From assembly GCF_000826085.1 (NCBI RefSeq), contig NZ_CCYM01000003.1:682001-746000 (forward strand): a stretch of DNA of 64,000 bases, read 5' to 3'. A program made the position numbers and the translations under genes. Shown here one piece after another: positions 55,453-64,000 of the stretch. Under the pieces are notes generated by a model, which was not told the DNA's origin, searched no databases, and worked only from the letters and a program-made list of their open reading frames with translations. The stretch's first letter is position 1, and each line of letters opens with the position of its first letter. The DNA comes from Nigerium massiliense. Lineage in GTDB: Bacteria > Actinomycetota > Actinomycetes > Propionibacteriales > Propionibacteriaceae.

Positions 55453-55761
55453 TCAGTTCTCGATGCCCGTGACCTTGACCTGGGTGTAGCGCTGGCGGTG
55501 ACCCATGCGCTTCTTGTACCCGGTCTTGTTCTTGTACTTCATGATGCGGATCTTCGGGCCCTTGGTCTCGGCGAGAACCTCAGCCGTCACCGAAACCTTG
55601 CCCAGCTCGTCCACCTCGGAGGTCACAGCCTCGCCGTCGACCAACAGCAGCGGGGTCAGGTTCACCGTGGAACCGACCTCGGCGTTCAGCTTGTCAACCT
55701 CGAGGACGTCACCCACGGCAACCTTGTGCTGGCGGCCGCCACTGCGCACGATCGCGTACAC
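55453..55761 (-). CDS. rplU: 50S ribosomal protein L21
   Basis: A 102-residue protein. GTG ([20 protein letters not shown]) at 55759-55761 was chosen because the family starts there and AGGTCAGGC precedes it. The C-terminus [20 protein letters not shown] is diagnostic. It binds 23S rRNA near L20. A strong promoter at 55885-55914 leaves a 5' UTR of about 115 nt, long enough for r-protein autoregulation. Confidence 0.98.
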   Translation of the reverse strand: MYAIVRSGGRQHKVAVGDVLEVDKLNAEVGSTVNLTPLLLVDGEAVTSEVDELGKVSVTAEVLAETKGPKIRIMKYKNKTGYKKRMGHRQRYTQVKVTGIEN

Positions 55762-55884
55762 GCCTGACCTACTCTCTTCAATCGTTCGAAATCTTGGGTG
55801 GCCCGGCCACCAACGAAAGGGGCCCAACCGCTTGGGATGATGCCGGGGCGACGACATGGCCAGCCCGTCAGGCACCGAAGAACA

Positions 55885-55914
55885 AGAATACGCGTCCCGT
55901 CCGGAAACGGTCAA
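55885..55914 (-). promoter_or_regulatory. rplU-rpmA promoter
   Basis: On the minus strand, -35 TTGACC (55909-55914), an 18-base spacer and -10 TATTCT (55885-55890) match the housekeeping consensus well. It is the clearest sigma-A-type promoter in the window. Confidence 0.8.
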
Positions 55915-56002
55915 ACCGCTGCCGAACGGCGCGGCGTCAGAGGCACAGTCTACCGCGCCACCCCGGACGCCTCGGCCTGCGGACCGCCCCGGTGCCCGGC
56001 CG

Positions 56003-56692
56003 TCAGGCCAGACCTGCGGCCCGGTCCCGCGGCGGGGCGACGACGGCGTCCACGAAGGAACCCACCGCGTCCGCGAACGACTCGGCGAGGGCGCCGGCCG
56101 CCTCCCGGGCCGCCTTGCTGCGCGAGGTGAACGAGTGCGCGCCGGGGACGCCGACGACGGTCCGCTCCCCTGCCTGCTCCACCTCCGCGCACGTGGCGCG
56201 CACGACGGCGTCCGACCCGAACGGGTCCCGGTCGCCCTGCACGATCAGCACCGGCCCGCGGACGCCGGCGAGCTCGGCGACGCGGGTGCGGTCGTCCTTG
56301 CCGGGCGGGAACAGCGGGAACGACAGTGCCACGACCCCCGCCGTCCCCGGACCGAAGCACCGGCAGGCCACCCGGGCGCCAGCGCTGCGGCCGCCGGCGA
56401 ACCACGGCAGGCCCGCGAACCGCTCGCCGAACGCCTCGGCGGCCGGCAGCCAGCCGCGATCGAGCGTCCGCGGCGGTCCCGCGACCTTGCGCCCGGCGAC
56501 CCGCCACGGCTGCTCGTAGCGGCCCACGGCGATGCCGCGTCCGGGCAGCCGCTCGGCGAGGGCGACGAGGTCGAAGGCGTCCGCGCCGCCACCGGCGCCG
56601 TGCCCCAGCAGCACCGCCGCGCGCGGGGCGTCCGGCGCGTCGATGAGCAGCCGGCCGGGACCGTTCGGGGTGTCGATATCGAGGGCCTCCAT
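56003..56692 (-). CDS. Alpha/beta hydrolase (KANL3/Tex30-like)
   Basis: A 229-residue hydrolase. The oxyanion segment is [20 protein letters not shown] (about 33-52), and the nucleophile elbow GGRSAGAR is at about 107-114. [13 protein letters not shown] gives the acid, and [11 protein letters not shown] the catalytic His. The short, lid-less fold matches the TEX30/KANL3 and dienelactone-hydrolase-like group. The substrate is unknown. The ATG at 56690-56692 has AGGGTGGCGGC before it. It is divergent from the HAD gene. Confidence 0.87.
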   Translation of the reverse strand: MEALDIDTPNGPGRLLIDAPDAPRAAVLLGHGAGGGADAFDLVALAERLPGRGIAVGRYEQPWRVAGRKVAGPPRTLDRGWLPAAEAFGERFAGLPWFAGGRSAGARVACRCFGPGTAGVVALSFPLFPPGKDDRTRVAELAGVRGPVLIVQGDRDPFGSDAVVRATCAEVEQAGERTVVGVPGAHSFTSRSKAAREAAGALAESFADAVGSFVDAVVAPPRDRAAGLA

Positions 56693-56796
56693 GCCGCCAC
56701 CCTGGCACGGCACCCGGCCGCCGGAAAAGCCGACCGGGCCACCCGCCCGCCCCGCTAGGGTGAGAGCGACCCATCGCCTCCGGAGGAGCGCCGTTC

Positions 56797-57396
56797 GTGA
56801 TCGCCAACGTCATCTTCGATGTCGCCCTGGTCATCGTCGACTGGGACCCCACCCGGCTGTCCGCGTTCGTCGGCGAGGAGCGGGCCAACGCGCTGGCCAC
56901 GTCCGAGGCGTTCGCCGAGATCAACCACAACACCGACCAGGGCCAAACCCTCGCCGACGCGATGGCGGACTTCGACGCGCGGTACCCCGACCTCGCGCCC
57001 GTCTACCGCGCGTACGTCGAACACTTCCCCGTCACGGTCGCCGGGGAGATGCCGGGGACGTCCGCGATCGTCCGCGAACTCATCGCCGCCGGGGTGCCGA
57101 CGTTCGGGCTCTCCAACTGGGCCGACGAGAACTTCCACGTCGCCGAGGCGGCCGCACCGGTGCTGGGCGAACTGCGCGACCTGGTCGTCTCGGCGCGCGT
57201 CGGCCTCGCCAAGCCGGACCCGGCGATCTTCGAACTCGCGCTGCGGCGGTTCGGCGTCGCGGCCGAGGAGACCGTGATGATCGACGACACGGTGCGCAAT
57301 CTGGACGCCGCCGAGTCCGTCGGGCTGCGCACGCTGCACTTCACCTCGGCGGACGCGCTGCGCCGCGACCTGCGGGCCCTCGGGCTACTACGCTGA
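56797..57396 (+). CDS. HAD-family hydrolase (YihX-like)
   Basis: A 199-residue HAD phosphatase. The nucleophile is Asp8 in NVIFDVALVIVDWDPTRLSA. The usual second acid (DxD) is Ala10, as in the YihX branch, where it is Gly. The other motifs are FGLSNWADEN (II), GLAKPDPAIF (III Lys) and VMIDDTVRNLDAA (IV). A sugar-phosphate substrate is likely by analogy with YihX (glucose-1-phosphatase). GTG at 56797 has GGAGGAG upstream, and TAGGGT at 56755 may be the -10. nadE follows after 35 bases. Confidence 0.87.
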   Translation: MIANVIFDVALVIVDWDPTRLSAFVGEERANALATSEAFAEINHNTDQGQTLADAMADFDARYPDLAPVYRAYVEHFPVTVAGEMPGTSAIVRELIAAGVPTFGLSNWADENFHVAEAAAPVLGELRDLVVSARVGLAKPDPAIFELALRRFGVAAEETVMIDDTVRNLDAAESVGLRTLHFTSADALRRDLRALGLLR

Positions 57397-57431
57397 CCCC
57401 ACCCACGCAGCCGCGACGCCCGGGAGCTCCC

Positions 57432-59468
<2,037 letters not shown>

Positions 59469-59511
59469 CGCCGCGTCCCCTCCCCTGCACCACCACGTTC
59501 GAAGGACCACG

Positions 59512-60378
59512 ATGGATACACGCCTGCTCGCGCTCGGCGCCAGCTTCCGCCACGTCGCCTCGGTGCCCACGCCGACGATGATCATGATCGAGCCCGACCT
59601 GCGGGGTCTCGACGTCGTCCAGGCCGGTTGGCGCACCACGCCGGACATCGAGCTGTGCGACTACACCGACCTGTACGGAAACGTGGGCAAGCGGTTCGTC
59701 CTGCCTGCGGGCGAGAGCGTGTACGCGTGGAAGGCCGTCGTCCGGGTGCCGGACGCCCTCGACGACGCCGACCCGGACGCCCCGCAATGCCCGGTGACGG
59801 ACCTTCCCGACGAGGCGCTGCCGTTCCTGCTGCCGAGCCGCTACTGCCAGTCCGACCTCCTCAGCGGGGACGCCTGGCGCCTGTTCGGCGGCCTCGAGCC
59901 GGGCTACCGGCGGGTCCAGGCGATCAGCGACTTCGTCCACGAGCGCGTCGAGTACCGCACCGGCTCGACGACGTCGAGCTACACCGCGGTGGACGCCTTC
60001 ACCAACGGCTACGGCATCTGCCGCGACCTCGCCCACACATTCGTCGCGCTCTGCCGCGCGCTGAACATCCCGGCCCGCTACGTCTCGGGCTACCTCCCCG
60101 ACATGGACGTCCCTCCCCTACCCACCGAGATGGACTTCCACGCCTTCGCTGAGGTCTACCTGGGCGACCGCTGGTGGACGTTCGACCCGCGGCACAACGC
60201 CCGGCGCAAGGGCCACGTCCCCATCTGCCGCGGACGCGACGCCGCCGACTGCGCGCTGGCGACGTACTTCGGCTCGCCGTGGCTGAAGCGGATGCTGGTC
60301 ACGACCCACGAGGTGGACGCCGACGGCAACCCGGTGGGGCTGCGCACCGGGTACGACCCGCAGTTCCCCGACGACTGA
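59512..60378 (+). CDS. Transglutaminase-like cysteine protease family protein
   Basis: A 288-residue member of the transglutaminase-core superfamily with an intact triad: Cys170 (NGYGICRDLAHT), His210 (MDFHAFAEVYL) and Asp225 (WWTFDPRHN). The N-terminal beta domain (GASFRHVASVPTPTMIMIEP) is the type found in actinobacterial Tgc1-like proteins. It is a paralogue of 35901-36716, sharing CRALNIPARYVSGYLPDMDV-like and ARRKGHVPICRGRDAADCAL segments. There is no signal peptide. It follows nadE by 43 bases and may share its transcript. Confidence 0.9.
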   Translation: MDTRLLALGASFRHVASVPTPTMIMIEPDLRGLDVVQAGWRTTPDIELCDYTDLYGNVGKRFVLPAGESVYAWKAVVRVPDALDDADPDAPQCPVTDLPDEALPFLLPSRYCQSDLLSGDAWRLFGGLEPGYRRVQAISDFVHERVEYRTGSTTSSYTAVDAFTNGYGICRDLAHTFVALCRALNIPARYVSGYLPDMDVPPLPTEMDFHAFAEVYLGDRWWTFDPRHNARRKGHVPICRGRDAADCALATYFGSPWLKRMLVTTHEVDADGNPVGLRTGYDPQFPDD

Positions 60379-60481
60379 GCGGGACCGACCGGCCCCGTTC
60401 GTCGGGCGGAGCCGCAGCGAGGGTGGCGTGGCCCCCGCTCCGTGACTGACAGCGCTTGCTCGCGCGTGGAAATCTAGGGGT

Positions 60482-61741
60482 GTGGTGGACTTCTCCCTGA
60501 CCAGCCCCGCCGACGAGGAGCGTCGCAGGCGGCTGCGGCGCATGAAGGTGGTGTCGCTGTCGCTGCTCATCGTGGCGGCGATCATCTACCTGCTCACGCT
60601 GCGGCTCGACCACGGCGGCGTGTGGGGGTACGTGAACACCGCCGCGGAGGCCGCGATGGTCGGCGGGCTGGCGGACTGGTTCGCGGTCACCGCGCTGTTC
60701 CGGCACCCGCTGGGCATCCCGATCCCCCACACCGCGATCATCCCCCGCAAGAAGGACGACTTGGCTCACAGCCTTCAGGACTTCTTCGCGGAGAACTTCC
60801 TCACCGAGGACGTCGTCCGCGAGCGCGTCGGGGAGGCGCAGATCGCCCGTCGGCTGGGCGAGTGGCTCCAGGAGCCGGCCCACGCCCACCGGGTCGTCGC
60901 CGAGGGCGTCCGGTTGGGGCGTGCCGCGCTGCAGCGCGTCGGCGACGAGGACGTCCGCGTGTTCGCCGAGGAGTCGATCCTGCCGCGGCTGTCCGCTCAG
61001 CCCATCGCGGGTCACCTGGGCAGCATGCTCGACAGGGTCGTCCGCGAGGACCGGCACCGCGGCCTGGTCAACCTCACCATCAACGAGCTCGGGCGCTGGC
61101 TGCTCGCGAACCCCAAGCGCTTCACCGACCTGATCGGCGACCGCGCCCCCACGTGGGCGCCGGAGTTCGTCAACGGACGCGTCGCGAACTACGCCTACAA
61201 GCAGGCGGTCGAGTGGCTCATCGCCGTGCGCAACGACCCCGATCACGCGGCCCGCAAGGCCCTGAACGACCTGCTGCTGCGCGTGGCGAAAGACCTGCAG
61301 CAGGACACGACCGTCCGCCACCGCGTCGAAGACTTCAAGGCGAAGGTGCTCACCCAACCCGAGACCGCGGACGCGGTCGTCGGCATCTGGCGCAGCCTGC
61401 GCTCAGGCGTCGAGGCGGCGATGGACGACGACGGCTCGGCGCTGTGGACGCGCACCCAGGGTGCCCTGGAACGGCTGGGCGCCCGGGTCGCGACGAGCGA
61501 GCACGACCAGCAGCGCGTCGACGCCGCCCTCGGCGACGTCTCGGCGTTCCTCGTCCGCTCGTACGGGCACGAACTGTCCGCCGTGATCAGCCACACCATC
61601 CAGCGCTGGGACGGCCAGGAGGCGTCCCGCAAGATCGAGCTGCACGTCGGACGCGACCTGCAATTCATCCGCATCAACGGCACGATCGTGGGCGCGCTGG
61701 CCGGGCTCATCATCCATACGCTCAGTCAGCTGCTCGCTTAG
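60482..61741 (+). CDS. DUF445 domain-containing membrane protein
   Basis: A 419-residue DUF445 (YjiN-like) protein. One membrane helix is near the N-terminus (VVSLSLLIVAAIIYLLTL), followed by EAAMVGGLADWFAVTALFRH and PLGIPIPHTAIIPRKKDDLA, the family signatures. A long helical, coiled-coil-like body follows and a second helix ends the chain (IVGALAGLIIHTLSQLLA). The function is unknown; membrane-anchored at both ends is the usual model. GTG at 60482 or the adjacent GTG at 60485 is the start. Confidence 0.88.
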   Translation: MVDFSLTSPADEERRRRLRRMKVVSLSLLIVAAIIYLLTLRLDHGGVWGYVNTAAEAAMVGGLADWFAVTALFRHPLGIPIPHTAIIPRKKDDLAHSLQDFFAENFLTEDVVRERVGEAQIARRLGEWLQEPAHAHRVVAEGVRLGRAALQRVGDEDVRVFAEESILPRLSAQPIAGHLGSMLDRVVREDRHRGLVNLTINELGRWLLANPKRFTDLIGDRAPTWAPEFVNGRVANYAYKQAVEWLIAVRNDPDHAARKALNDLLLRVAKDLQQDTTVRHRVEDFKAKVLTQPETADAVVGIWRSLRSGVEAAMDDDGSALWTRTQGALERLGARVATSEHDQQRVDAALGDVSAFLVRSYGHELSAVISHTIQRWDGQEASRKIELHVGRDLQFIRINGTIVGALAGLIIHTLSQLLA

Positions 61742-61798
61742 CGCCCGGGACGCGTCCGCCCCGGGATGTGCGCGCCGTAGCCGGAGCGCCGGGGCGGC

Positions 61799-62785
61799 TC
61801 AGCCGAAGGAGCGGCGGCTGATCAGCCAGTCCGCCGCCTTGAGGAACTGCTCACCCTGCTCGGGCATGCCGCGGTGGCACAGGTACAGCCCGTTGGCGAC
61901 GCGCTCGAGGAAGCCCCACTGCCAGATCGCTTCGGCGTCGGTGCCCGTCTCGCCGGCGAGTTGGGCGCACCAGGCGCGCAGCATCACGACCGGGTCCTCG
62001 CTGCTCAGCACCAGCCGGTTGGACTCGCGGACGGCGACCCCGAGGTCGAAGTCGGGCTCGCAGCGGAAGCCGTCCGGGTCGACCCACACGTAGCCGGCCG
62101 GGGCGCCCGGGCGCGGCGAGGTGACGGCCAGCAGGTTGCCCGAGTGCGGGTCCCCGTGGCAGACCACCTGACGGTCGGGGTTACGCGCCTGAAGCCGCTG
62201 CTCGGCGAACAGCAGGGCGCGCTTGACGACCGCGTCGAGCTCGATCGACGTGTCGCGGTACCAGTACTCGATCTGCTCGGCCAGCTGCGCCGCCCGGTGC
62301 GTCTTCTCGTCGACCTCGGGGGCCACGTCCAGCGGCAGCGTCCAGGCCTCGATGAGGGTCTGGGTGCGCGCGTGCAGCATCGGCTCGATGGCCAGCGAGT
62401 CCAGCAGGAGCTCCGCGGGGACGTTGCCGTAGTTGACCCGCCACTCCTCGTCGGCGGAGCGGCCGAGCAGCTCCATCAGCACCGCGCCGTGATCGACGTC
62501 GGACTCGTACACGTGGGCGTAGCCGCGGCCCCGGGCCGCCTCCATGGTGCCGACCTGACGGGTGAAGTGTTCGTCGGGGGTGAAGAGCTTGAGCGCCGCG
62601 GGCCGACCCCGGCGTGTCACCGACAGCACCGCCGATCCGACGGACTGCGACAGGAAGGGTCCCACCTCGAGGTCCCAGGTATCGGCCGCCCGATCGCGCA
62701 GGGCCGGCAGCGTGTCGACCCACTCGCGCCACCGCGGTTCCAGGGTCATCAGGTGCGAACGCAGCGGCGGCATGACGTCGGACAT
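61799..62785 (-). CDS. Aminoglycoside/streptomycin kinase-like phosphotransferase
   Basis: A 328-residue APH-fold protein related to streptomycin 6-kinases. Lys66 (PAALKLFTP) is in the ATP site. The catalytic loop is VVCHGDPHSGNLL with Asp212 and Asn217, and the metal Asp is in VWVDPDGFRCEPDFD (Asp236). All kinase residues are present. Most chromosomal copies in soil and skin actinobacteria have no shown resistance role, so drug inactivation is only a possibility. A paralogue lies directly upstream (33-base gap), probably on the same transcript. Confidence 0.83.
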   Translation of the reverse strand: MSDVMPPLRSHLMTLEPRWREWVDTLPALRDRAADTWDLEVGPFLSQSVGSAVLSVTRRGRPAALKLFTPDEHFTRQVGTMEAARGRGYAHVYESDVDHGAVLMELLGRSADEEWRVNYGNVPAELLLDSLAIEPMLHARTQTLIEAWTLPLDVAPEVDEKTHRAAQLAEQIEYWYRDTSIELDAVVKRALLFAEQRLQARNPDRQVVCHGDPHSGNLLAVTSPRPGAPAGYVWVDPDGFRCEPDFDLGVAVRESNRLVLSSEDPVVMLRAWCAQLAGETGTDAEAIWQWGFLERVANGLYLCHRGMPEQGEQFLKAADWLISRRSFG

Positions 62786-62818
62786 GGCCGGAGCCCCTTT
62801 CGAAGCGGTACCCGGAGT

Positions 62819-63772
62819 CTACCGTCTGGTGATGAGCCAGGACGCGGCCTGCAGCGACAGCCGCGCCTCATCGGCGGCCGTACCGGACGCCTGCAACTCC
62901 AGCCCTGCGGCGACCCGCCGGATGAACGCCCACTGCCAGATCGCCTCCGCGTCGGTGCCCGACTGCTCGGCCAGCGTCGCGCACCAGCCGCGGACGAGCA
63001 GGACGGCGTCCTCCGCGGTCAGGATGGCGCGGTTCGCACCCATCAACGCCGAGCCCAGGTCGTACTCGCGCTCGCAGCGCAGCCCGGCTGGATCGACGAG
63101 GACCTCGCCCCCGGTGTCCGGGACGCGTCCCGGCGGCGCCGCGCACACGTGCCGCGGTTGCGGGTCGCCATGGACGAGCACCTGAGCGCGGGCGACATCG
63201 GCCTCCCAGCGCTGCTCGGCGTAGCGCAAGGCGCGGGCGATCACAGACTCGTACTCCGCGGCGCTCGGCGTGCGGGCGAGCGTGGCGATGCGCTGGGCGA
63301 GCCGCCCCGCCGGGTGCGAGTGCCTGTCGGGGGCGGGCACGAGGGTCGCGGGCACCTGCCAGGCCTGTTGCAGCGCTGGCAGATACGTGACGACGGCGCC
63401 GTCGTGTTCTCCGGACGTCCGCGAGCGCAGCCGGGACGCCAGACTGGCCCCCAGCCCCTCCAGCAGCAGGACGCCCGCCGGCACGTCGGACTCCAGCAAT
63501 CGGACGTAGCCGCGGCCGTTGGCCGCAGAGAGGATGCGCTCCTCGAGCTCGACGGCGGGGCCGGGCGGGGCGATCTTCAGCACGAAGGGCTTGCCGTCGC
63601 GCACGGCCCGCAGCACGAGGGAGGATCGCGCCTCCTCGATCGGGTAGCCGAGGTCGAGACGCCAGCGGTCGGCGCAATCGGCGGCGAGCTGGTCGAGCCC
63701 GGCCGCCCACGCTTCACCCCGCTCGCCCTGGGCGCGCAGCCACCCTCGGGTCCCCGCGGACAGGTGGGTCAT
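62819..63772 (-). CDS. Aminoglycoside kinase-like protein with altered catalytic loop
   Basis: A 317-residue paralogue of the downstream gene. Lys66 (PFVLKIAPP), the catalytic Asp203 (VLVHGDPQPRHVC) and VDPAGLRCEREYDLG are kept. The loop Asn that coordinates Mg2+ is His208, and the VDPxG segment is otherwise standard. The shared tail (SGTDAEAIWQWAFIRRVAAG; AASWLITRR) shows common descent. It may be inactive or have changed chemistry. ATG 63772. Confidence 0.8.
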   Translation of the reverse strand: MTHLSAGTRGWLRAQGERGEAWAAGLDQLAADCADRWRLDLGYPIEEARSSLVLRAVRDGKPFVLKIAPPGPAVELEERILSAANGRGYVRLLESDVPAGVLLLEGLGASLASRLRSRTSGEHDGAVVTYLPALQQAWQVPATLVPAPDRHSHPAGRLAQRIATLARTPSAAEYESVIARALRYAEQRWEADVARAQVLVHGDPQPRHVCAAPPGRVPDTGGEVLVDPAGLRCEREYDLGSALMGANRAILTAEDAVLLVRGWCATLAEQSGTDAEAIWQWAFIRRVAAGLELQASGTAADEARLSLQAASWLITRR

Positions 63773-63828
63773 GCGGTCACCTCCACGGTCACGTTACCCG
63801 GCCGACGGGCGACCGGGGCCGGATCCGG

Positions 63829-64000
63829 TCAGCCCTGCTCGCCGTCCGCGGACTTGCGGCGGCGACGCGGCACCGGCGGCGTGGACGCACTCGGGGCCGA
63901 CGAGGCGTCCTGGCCCTGGCCGGTCTCGACGGCGTCCTTCCGGTCGGCCCCCGACTGCTCGGAACTCTCCGAGACGAAGGACTTCTGGTCGGAACCGCCG
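63829..64000 (-). CDS. C-terminal tail of an unidentified protein (partial)
   Basis: The last 57 codons of a gene running in from the right edge. The visible end is low-complexity: a Ser/Gln/Glu-rich stretch (SDQKSFVSESSEQSG), an Ala/Ser/Pro stretch (ASSAPSASTPPVP) and a basic RRRRKSADGEQG tail. Disordered ends like this occur on actinobacterial RNA helicases, ribonucleases and translation factors, so no name can be given. The codon pattern is that of a normal gene for this genome. Confidence 0.6.
   Translation of the reverse strand, partial: GGSDQKSFVSESSEQSGADRKDAVETGQGQDASSAPSASTPPVPRRRRKSADGEQG

Overview
The window is very G+C-rich, densely coded DNA from an actinobacterium. Evidence: GTG starts are common, ATGA/GTGA/TGATG gene overlaps are frequent, several promoters have a TANNNT -10 box 6-8 nt before the start codon (leaderless mRNAs), and actinobacterial families are present (DUF3097, DUF4192, a LepA-rpsT-holA-comEC-comEA block, and an obgE-proB-proA-nadD-rsfS-phosphoglycerate-mutase-like block). 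Propionibacteriales/Propionibacteriaceae is my best guess, but that is an inference from gene content only.

Layout. 1-5.7 kb: 5' end of hrcA with a CIRCE operator, a holin-like membrane protein, a metallo-beta-lactamase-fold enzyme, and a minus-strand run of DUF3097, an inositol-monophosphatase-like enzyme and a small unknown, then hemW and mtnP. 5.8-13.5 kb: rhomboid protease, amino-acid permease, patatin-like hydrolase, deoC, a GH3 beta-glucosidase and glycerate kinase. 13.6-17 kb: lepA, rpsT, holA. 17-20.6 kb: a second amino-acid permease and an accessory TetR/SDR/DUF4334 operon with a palindromic operator. 20.8-24.3 kb: gdhA and a fixA/fixB-like electron-transfer flavoprotein pair. 24.5-31.7 kb: comEC, comEA, an endonuclease/phosphatase-family protein and leuS, the last preceded by an attenuator-like leader. 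31.7-41.3 kb: DUF4192, a frameshifted membrane protein, GT4 glycosyltransferase, DMT transporter, a transglutaminase-like protein, TetR, cobF, DUF421, LysR and a divergent YeiH-type exporter. 41.3-45.3 kb: RpiR-type regulator, a second frameshifted membrane protein, and a divergent TetR/FAD-monooxygenase pair ending at tRNA-Ala(GGC). 45.5-55.8 kb: two histidine phosphatases, rsfS, nadD, a 45-aa membrane peptide, proA, proB, obgE; then a TPP riboswitch with a small upstream ORF and cytX; an S4-domain protein, a GH3 remnant, rpmA and rplU. 56-64 kb: alpha/beta hydrolase, HAD hydrolase, nadE, a second transglutaminase-like protein, DUF445, two aminoglycoside-kinase-fold proteins, and the tail of an unidentified gene.

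How the genes work together. Translation and ribosome assembly dominate (lepA, rpsT, leuS, obgE, rsfS, rplU, rpmA, S4 protein), with NAD synthesis (nadD, nadE), proline synthesis (proBA), DNA uptake (comEA/comEC), and cofactor work (hemW, cobF, and cytX for the thiamine pyrimidine).

The most interesting signals are regulatory. (i) A TPP riboswitch feeds a 20-codon upstream ORF that overlaps the cytX start, whose Shine-Dalgarno lies in a hairpin. (ii) The leuS leader encodes a possible leaderless 17-aa peptide with tandem rare CTT Leu codons before an intrinsic terminator. (iii) A 58-bp tandem duplication at the yeiH start changes which of two overlapping ATGs reads the gene. Two genes carry single-base deletions in C/G runs, one GH3 gene has lost its middle, and one of two transglutaminase paralogues lacks the catalytic histidine. 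No CRISPR array, transposase, integrase or phage structural gene was seen.
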